Positions 26,719-30,656 of a DNA stretch of 30,656 bases are shown one piece after another (within the stretch, counting starts at the first letter, position 1; each line of letters opens with the position of its first letter). The position numbers and the translations under genes were made by a program. Below the pieces are notes generated by a model. That model made no database searches. It was not told the DNA's origin and saw only the letters and a list, made by a program, of their open reading frames with translations. This stretch comes from JAAYAY01 sp964429355 (GTDB lineage: Bacteria > Planctomycetota > Planctomycetia > Pirellulales > Thermoguttaceae): positions 1 through 30,656 of the forward strand of contig CAYSCH010000075.1 in NCBI GenBank assembly GCA_964429355.1. The letters are read 5' to 3'.

Positions 26719-28170
26719 CTATAGATCCCGCACTTCGTGAATCGCCAGTTCGTGATCGGCTGCCACCAGCTCTTCCGGACTCTGAACCACGCGGATACGA
26801 CGCCAGCGGCCGCTGCGGTAACGAAGATAGAAGACGTAGCTGAAACACAGGAACGTGAGCACCAGCGCCGTCCACCCCGCCTCCGGCGACATCCCGAGCA
26901 CGTGGAGCATTACAATCAGGATCGGCAGCAGGAGCCAGTGGAGCGTGACCGAGATACACATCGCCCAGAACGTGTCTCCCGCCCCCCGCAACGTGCCGCT
27001 GAACACAGTCGTCACCGCCTCGATCATCACGTACAGCGACGCCAGCCGGATCATGAACACGGCCGTCGGCACAGCCTGGTCGAACACCGGGTTCGGGCTC
27101 ACCGGGCGAAATACGTTGACCAGCGTTGCCGGGAAACACGCAAAGAGCACCAGGATCACCGACGAATACACCCAGCCGATCTTGATCCCCGACATGGCTG
27201 CACGGTGCGCCGTATCGGGATCGCCGGCCCCCATGTAACGACCCACCAGACTCATCACGCCGATCTGCACGCCGATCAATGGCACGAACGAAACCATATC
27301 CCAATTGAACATGATCGTCGTGGCGGTGGCCGTGACCGGTCCGTGGGCATGAAAAGCCAGAATCATGCCCGTGAAGGCCAACACGTTCAGAAACATCTCC
27401 ACGCCCGCCGGATAACCGAACCAGAGAAGCTTGCCCATCGCCTCCCGATCCAGACGCAGCGACCGGAGTACCTGGTACTGGCGCCGGATCGAAGGCCGGA
27501 AGTAGGCCCCCGCAAGCACGAGCAGGCCGAGCAGCCCGCCGAGCACCGTTCCGTAGGCTGCCCCGCGGATTCCGAGCGCCGGCGCGCCGAACTTGCCGTA
27601 GATCAGCGTGTAATTGAGCCCCACGTTGGCCACCATAGCCACGCAGGCCGCCACCATGACCATTCGTGTCTGCCCGATACCGGAGAAGAAGCTGCTCAGG
27701 CTCGTTCTGAACAGACCGATGATGCTCGCATAAACCAGGATCCCGAAATAGACCTTCTGATGGACGAGCTGGGCCGGTGAAATCCCGCTCCTTTCAAACC
27801 CGTAGTAGACCAGCGGCTGGGCCAGCAGGATCACCGGGTAGGCCGCCAGGCAGAGCAACAGAGCCTGGGTCGTCGCCACGGCGCAGCGGTCTCTCCGGCC
27901 TGCCCCCAGATACTGCGCCACGAGCGCCGTCGTGTAGCCGATCAGCCCCATGAAGAATGTCATCATCATGAAGCTCGTCAATCCGCCCGACATCGACGCG
28001 TTCATCTCGTCGGGCCCAAGCCGGGAGAGAAACAGCCGGTCGGTGAAGGTCATGACCGTGTCGCACGCATGGGAGACGACCATCGGCAGCGCAATTGCCA
28101 GAAGCTCGCGGACACCGCCGGCCGATGGTGCCTTTCTTGCCTCGCGGGCTTGTTCATTCGTCTTGAGCAT
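26719..28170 (-). CDS. MATE family efflux transporter
   Basis: The 483-residue protein has about 12 membrane helices in two repeated halves. Family motifs include LALP-like LLAIALPMVVSHACDTVMTFTDRLFLSRLG in the first half, ALVAQYLGAG after helix 2, and SLVGRYMGAGDPDTA and FSGTLRGAGDTFWA in the second half. It should export small molecules using an ion gradient. The ATG at 28170 was chosen because the following residues lead directly to helix 1. The open frame to 28281 overlaps the upstream methyltransferase gene and has no family resemblance. Its Shine-Dalgarno site is weak. It is distantly related to the plus-strand MATE gene in the window and does not look like a recent duplicate. Confidence 0.88.
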   Translation of the reverse strand: MLKTNEQAREARKAPSAGGVRELLAIALPMVVSHACDTVMTFTDRLFLSRLGPDEMNASMSGGLTSFMMMTFFMGLIGYTTALVAQYLGAGRRDRCAVATTQALLLCLAAYPVILLAQPLVYYGFERSGISPAQLVHQKVYFGILVYASIIGLFRTSLSSFFSGIGQTRMVMVAACVAMVANVGLNYTLIYGKFGAPALGIRGAAYGTVLGGLLGLLVLAGAYFRPSIRRQYQVLRSLRLDREAMGKLLWFGYPAGVEMFLNVLAFTGMILAFHAHGPVTATATTIMFNWDMVSFVPLIGVQIGVMSLVGRYMGAGDPDTAHRAAMSGIKIGWVYSSVILVLFACFPATLVNVFRPVSPNPVFDQAVPTAVFMIRLASLYVMIEAVTTVFSGTLRGAGDTFWAMCISVTLHWLLLPILIVMLHVLGMSPEAGWTALVLTFLCFSYVFYLRYRSGRWRRIRVVQSPEELVAADHELAIHEVRDL

Positions 28171-28235
28171 CTGGGAGCCGCCAACAAAGACGCTGATTGT
28201 GCATATCCATGCCCCTGGGAATCTCCCGCGTTTTG

Positions 28236-28958
28236 TCAGGGATTCTCCGGGCCATCGCCCGGCCGCTGCGGCTTCCGGCAATGGTAGTCAATAAAGGAGG
28301 CCGGCGCTCGCTCCACCGCCAGCACCTGGAAACCCGCCCGCTCAAGGAGCCCCTCCATAATCCAGTCCAATGTACTGTATTCCCGGGCGACGTGCTGCGC
28401 GGCCCCCGGCCGGATGGCTTCAGGTAACCCGCCGACGAATCTCTCGAATTCGGTTGCCGCCTCCCCCGGAAGAATTGAAAAGACCACGTCTCCCAGGATG
28501 AACTGGCCCCCCGGTTTCAGCACACGGCAGACGTTCTCCAGCCCCACGATTTTCCACAGATCGGGCAGGTGATGCAGACAAGCCGTTGACACGGCGGCGT
28601 CGAAATGTTCGGCCGGCAGGTCCATCGAGAGAAAGCCGGCGTGCCGCGTCTCAAGCCCAGCCAGGCCCTCCTGGCGGGCCCTCCGGGCCACGTACTGCAG
28701 CATCACGGGCGAGACGTCCACCGCGGTAACCAGGTGCCCCTCAGAGGCCGCCGCACAGGCAAAACGCCCGGTCCCGCAACCGACCTCCAGGATCCGCGAG
28801 CCGGGGCTAAGGGCCAGCGAATCCAGCTTCTTGCGGTTCTCGGCGTCGACGTCGCGAAACGTGGCCATCCTCGCGTCGTAACTCTCCACTTCCTCCAAGT
28901 CGGCGTAGTCGGTGCCAACTTGCTGAAACTCGTTCCAGTGCCAGTCCGGTGTGCGCAC
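28236..28958 (-). CDS. class I SAM-dependent methyltransferase
   Basis: The 240-residue cytoplasmic protein has the Rossmann-fold methyltransferase motifs: motif I ILEVGCGTGRFACAA, the acidic VTAVDVSPVML after strand 2, FDAAVSTACLHHLPD (motif II) and CRVLKPGGQFILGDVVFS (motif III). It matches the Methyltransf_11 group. The substrate cannot be read from the sequence. The GTG start at 28958 is set by a perfect AGGAGG. It ends 65 bases before the MATE start on the same strand, which suggests a shared transcript. Confidence 0.85.
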   Translation of the reverse strand: MRTPDWHWNEFQQVGTDYADLEEVESYDARMATFRDVDAENRKKLDSLALSPGSRILEVGCGTGRFACAAASEGHLVTAVDVSPVMLQYVARRARQEGLAGLETRHAGFLSMDLPAEHFDAAVSTACLHHLPDLWKIVGLENVCRVLKPGGQFILGDVVFSILPGEAATEFERFVGGLPEAIRPGAAQHVAREYSTLDWIMEGLLERAGFQVLAVERAPASFIDYHCRKPQRPGDGPENP

Positions 28959-28964
28959 GGCGAT

Positions 28965-28970
28965 CCTCCT
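28965..28970 (-). promoter_or_regulatory. ribosome binding site that sets the methyltransferase start
   Basis: On the minus strand AGGAGG lies 6 bases before a GTG codon at 28958. This decides for GTG 28958 over the longer open frame that reaches 29102. Confidence 0.75.
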
Positions 28971-29049
28971 TCTGTTGCGAACAGGACATAGACGGAGGTG
29001 GGGAGGAAAAGGTTCGCGCGGAGAGATAGGATCCGATTCGCAGAACCAA

Positions 29050-29412
29050 TCACGACGGGTTCGATCGGCGCCGCCTCGCGTCGACGAACGACTTGATTCC
29101 AAGCACCAGCAGCACCCCGCAAAGCACGATCATCAGCACCAGAGACACCCCGGCGGGCGATAACTTCAGTCCGGCCGACGCGATCCGCCCAATTGGGGCA
29201 ACCATACCGAGTAGGGCCAGGACGACGGCGCCGTGCATCGCGTGCTTTCGCAGCGATTCCTTCAGGGCGATACAGCCGAGCAGGGCAATCGGCAGGCCGA
29301 ACATCGCAGGGATCAGTGCCGTCATGCTTTTCGTTTCGGTGACGAAATAAAAACCTGCGCCCTGCAGCATTAACAGGACACCAATGGCGATGGTTAGCAA
29401 GGGAAGATTCAT
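29050..29412 (-). CDS. small four-helix membrane protein of unknown function
   Basis: The family is not recognised by function. The 120-residue product has about four hydrophobic helices (LLTIAIGVLLMLQGAGFYF, ALIPAMFGLPIALLGCIAL, AVVLALLGMVAPIG and VSLVLMIVLCGVLLVLGIKSF) and a basic Arg-rich C-terminal tail, which places the tail in the cytoplasm by the positive-inside rule. The ATG at 29412 was chosen because helix 1 starts there and AAGG lies about 10 bases before it. The 43 extra upstream residues in the open frame are unlike a membrane protein. It precedes the methyltransferase by 91 bases on the same strand and could lead that operon. Confidence 0.7.
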   Translation of the reverse strand: MNLPLLTIAIGVLLMLQGAGFYFVTETKSMTALIPAMFGLPIALLGCIALKESLRKHAMHGAVVLALLGMVAPIGRIASAGLKLSPAGVSLVLMIVLCGVLLVLGIKSFVDARRRRSNPS

Positions 29413-29758
29413 CTGCGATGCCTTGACAGAACGATTGGAACTCTTGCGGCTGGTCGTGACCACAATTGGTGGAGCCGAAACCGGCTGCCGATCGACGCGG
29501 CCGTTGGACACTTGGTGATTGCATCCGTCCGCCACGGCCACCCAGACTGGCCCGGATTATCAGGGCTGGCCGCGATGCCGGCCATGCTGTTTGCGAAACC
29601 CCTCAACGGAATCCGGTGCTTCTCATTAAGTCCGCATTCTGGCCGAACGCTGTCGATCGATCGTCGATCGGCTCTTGGTGGCCCAAAGTTACTGTACTCC
29701 TGACCGTCACGGCGGAGAAGGGCAATCCCTTCTCGCCTTGCGCCAACCCGGTCGTCTT

Positions 29759-29777
29759 CCACGGGCATGGATGTGCA
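29759..29777 (+). repeat. dispersed 19-base repeat, copy 2
   Basis: CCACGGGCATGGATGTGCA differs from the copy at 26635-26653 by one base. Confidence 0.5.
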
Positions 29778-30118
29778 GAATCGGCGGACTCGTCGGCGAC
29801 TCTCACAATGAGTCGATTCGGGCGTCTGGGGGGCGTCGCCGTCTCGTATGAATCGCTTTGCATCGAATGCGGCTGATTCCAGTGCCGTTACGGTCCGATT
29901 GTATCGAAGGAAGGGGATGAATTGAGGATTTCCTGCCACGCGTTGCCAAAATTCGACCTACGTTATGGAAGAGTGGATGCCGTGATAACCACGGCCATCA
30001 CGTGCCGGGCAGCGGTCATGTTGACGGAGAGATCCTCCCGCATCACTAAGTCTGAGCGAGGAAGTACGACACGACCTGGGGCATCCGCATTCAGAAACAG
30101 GATGAAAGCAATCGAGTC

Positions 30119-30123
30119 GGGAG
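30119..30123 (+). promoter_or_regulatory. ribosome binding site that sets the CheV start
   Basis: GGGAG lies 1 base before an ATG at 30125 but 7 bases before the in-frame ATG at 30131. The second spacing is workable and the first is not. Confidence 0.6.
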
Positions 30124-30130
30124 CATGTCA

Positions 30131-30656
30131 ATGAGCACAACGAAGGCCGTTTCTTCTGTCGACCACGGAATCCTTCTTGAGGCAGGTACTAACGAAGCGG
30201 AAGTTCTCGCGTTTCGCGTCTGTGGTGCGCGATTTGGGGTGAATGTCGCCAAGGTCCGAGAGGTGGTGCCTCTCGAACGGCTGACACCCATTCCCCACAG
30301 TCATCCGGCGATCGACGGGCTGGCCGAAGTCCGCGAGATGGTCATCCCCCTGGTCAACCTGCGGAAATTCCTGTTCGACGACTCCGAACACCGTGCCGCC
30401 GACGGCACCGAAAACCTCCTGTTGCTCGAGTTCAACAACGTTCACACGGCGTTTCGAGTGGAGGAAGTCGAGCGGATCTACCGTGTCTCGTGGAAAGATA
30501 CTCGCCCCGTACCGAAGCTTGGTGAGAACGCCTGCCCGGTCACGAGCGTCCTCCGCCAGAAGGAAGGCCTGTTGCCGATGCTCGATTTCGAATCGATCTG
30601 CGCCAAGGTCGGGCTCGGAGGCATGTCGCTGGATCTGGAGAGCATCGACAAGGATC
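30131..30656 (+). CDS. cheV: CheV-type chemotaxis coupling protein (partial, runs off the right edge)
   Basis: Translation from ATG 30131 stays open to the window end (about 175 residues). It begins ILLEAGTNEAEVLAFRV and continues with FGVNVAKVREVV, a pattern specific to CheV rather than plain CheW. The CheW-like domain spans about residues 15-160, with LTPIPHSHPAIDGLAEVRE and VIPLVNLRKFL as typical segments. CheV links chemoreceptors to the CheA kinase in the cytoplasm and normally ends in a receiver domain, which would lie beyond the edge. The gene stands alone in what is visible, and no other chemotaxis gene is in the window. Confidence 0.85.
   Translation, partial: MSTTKAVSSVDHGILLEAGTNEAEVLAFRVCGARFGVNVAKVREVVPLERLTPIPHSHPAIDGLAEVREMVIPLVNLRKFLFDDSEHRAADGTENLLLLEFNNVHTAFRVEEVERIYRVSWKDTRPVPKLGENACPVTSVLRQKEGLLPMLDFESICAKVGLGGMSLDLESIDKD

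Larger units (their letters stand above)
29413..30130. other. gene-free region between divergent units
   Basis: No gene is supported in about 700 bases. It holds a hairpin GAGAAGGG (29715-29722) against CCCTTCTC (29727-29734), the second copy of the dispersed 19-base repeat (29759-29777), and an inverted repeat CGTGAT/ATCACG (29981-29986, 29997-30002). Promoters for the small membrane protein operon and for the chemotaxis gene should lie here, but none is clear. Confidence 0.5.

Overview
The window looks like a piece of a chromosome from a member of the Planctomycetota, probably from an anaerobic or micro-oxic lineage. This is an inference from gene content. Typical signs are a DUF1570-type metallopeptidase with a lectin-like tail, a GH106-type glycosidase, an MsbA-type exporter with a coiled-coil insert, a long Pro/Ala/Glu-rich lipoprotein and an AAA_25/RepA-like ATPase remnant. 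The DNA is GC-rich, and one 10-base N gap (12811-12820) marks a draft assembly.

Layout. 1-1240: a broken AAA ATPase gene behind a good sigma-70-like promoter, then an 18-unit heptamer repeat. 1241-7966: a secreted GH106-like glycosidase, a TylF-type O-methyltransferase and an ABC lipid/polysaccharide exporter, all on the plus strand, closed by two strong hairpins (8079-8106 and 8243-8284). 8726-10078: a MATE transporter preceded by a threefold short repeat. 10389-12314: biosynthetic arginine decarboxylase speA. 12315-13212: a gene-free stretch with three strong hairpins, one of which contains the assembly gap.

13213-20694 is the most interesting region: five plus-strand genes forming a hydrogen-sensing and H-cluster-building module. 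The first encodes two ferredoxin-like [4Fe-4S] sites, an [FeFe]-hydrogenase H-domain, a further Fe-S domain and a histidine kinase in one chain. The second encodes a receiver fused to a second histidine kinase. Then come hydG, aspA and hydF. The first three genes overlap by ATGA junctions. A plausible reading is that HydG and HydF (with HydE supplied from elsewhere, since none is in the window) build the H-cluster, AspA supplies ammonium for the bridging amine, and the sensor passes a redox or H2 signal to the receiver-kinase. No DNA-binding output protein is present, so the target is unknown.

20907-23621: a large lipoprotein of unknown function. 23662-25080 (minus): a zinc-metallopeptidase-like protein, divergent from an orphan iron-type solute-binding lipoprotein at 25510-26541. 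The shared intergenic region holds an operator-like dyad. 26719-29412 (minus): a likely operon of a small membrane protein, a SAM methyltransferase and a second MATE transporter. 30131 to the right edge: the CheW-like start of a CheV-type chemotaxis protein. No tRNA, rRNA, CRISPR array or intact insertion sequence was recognised.
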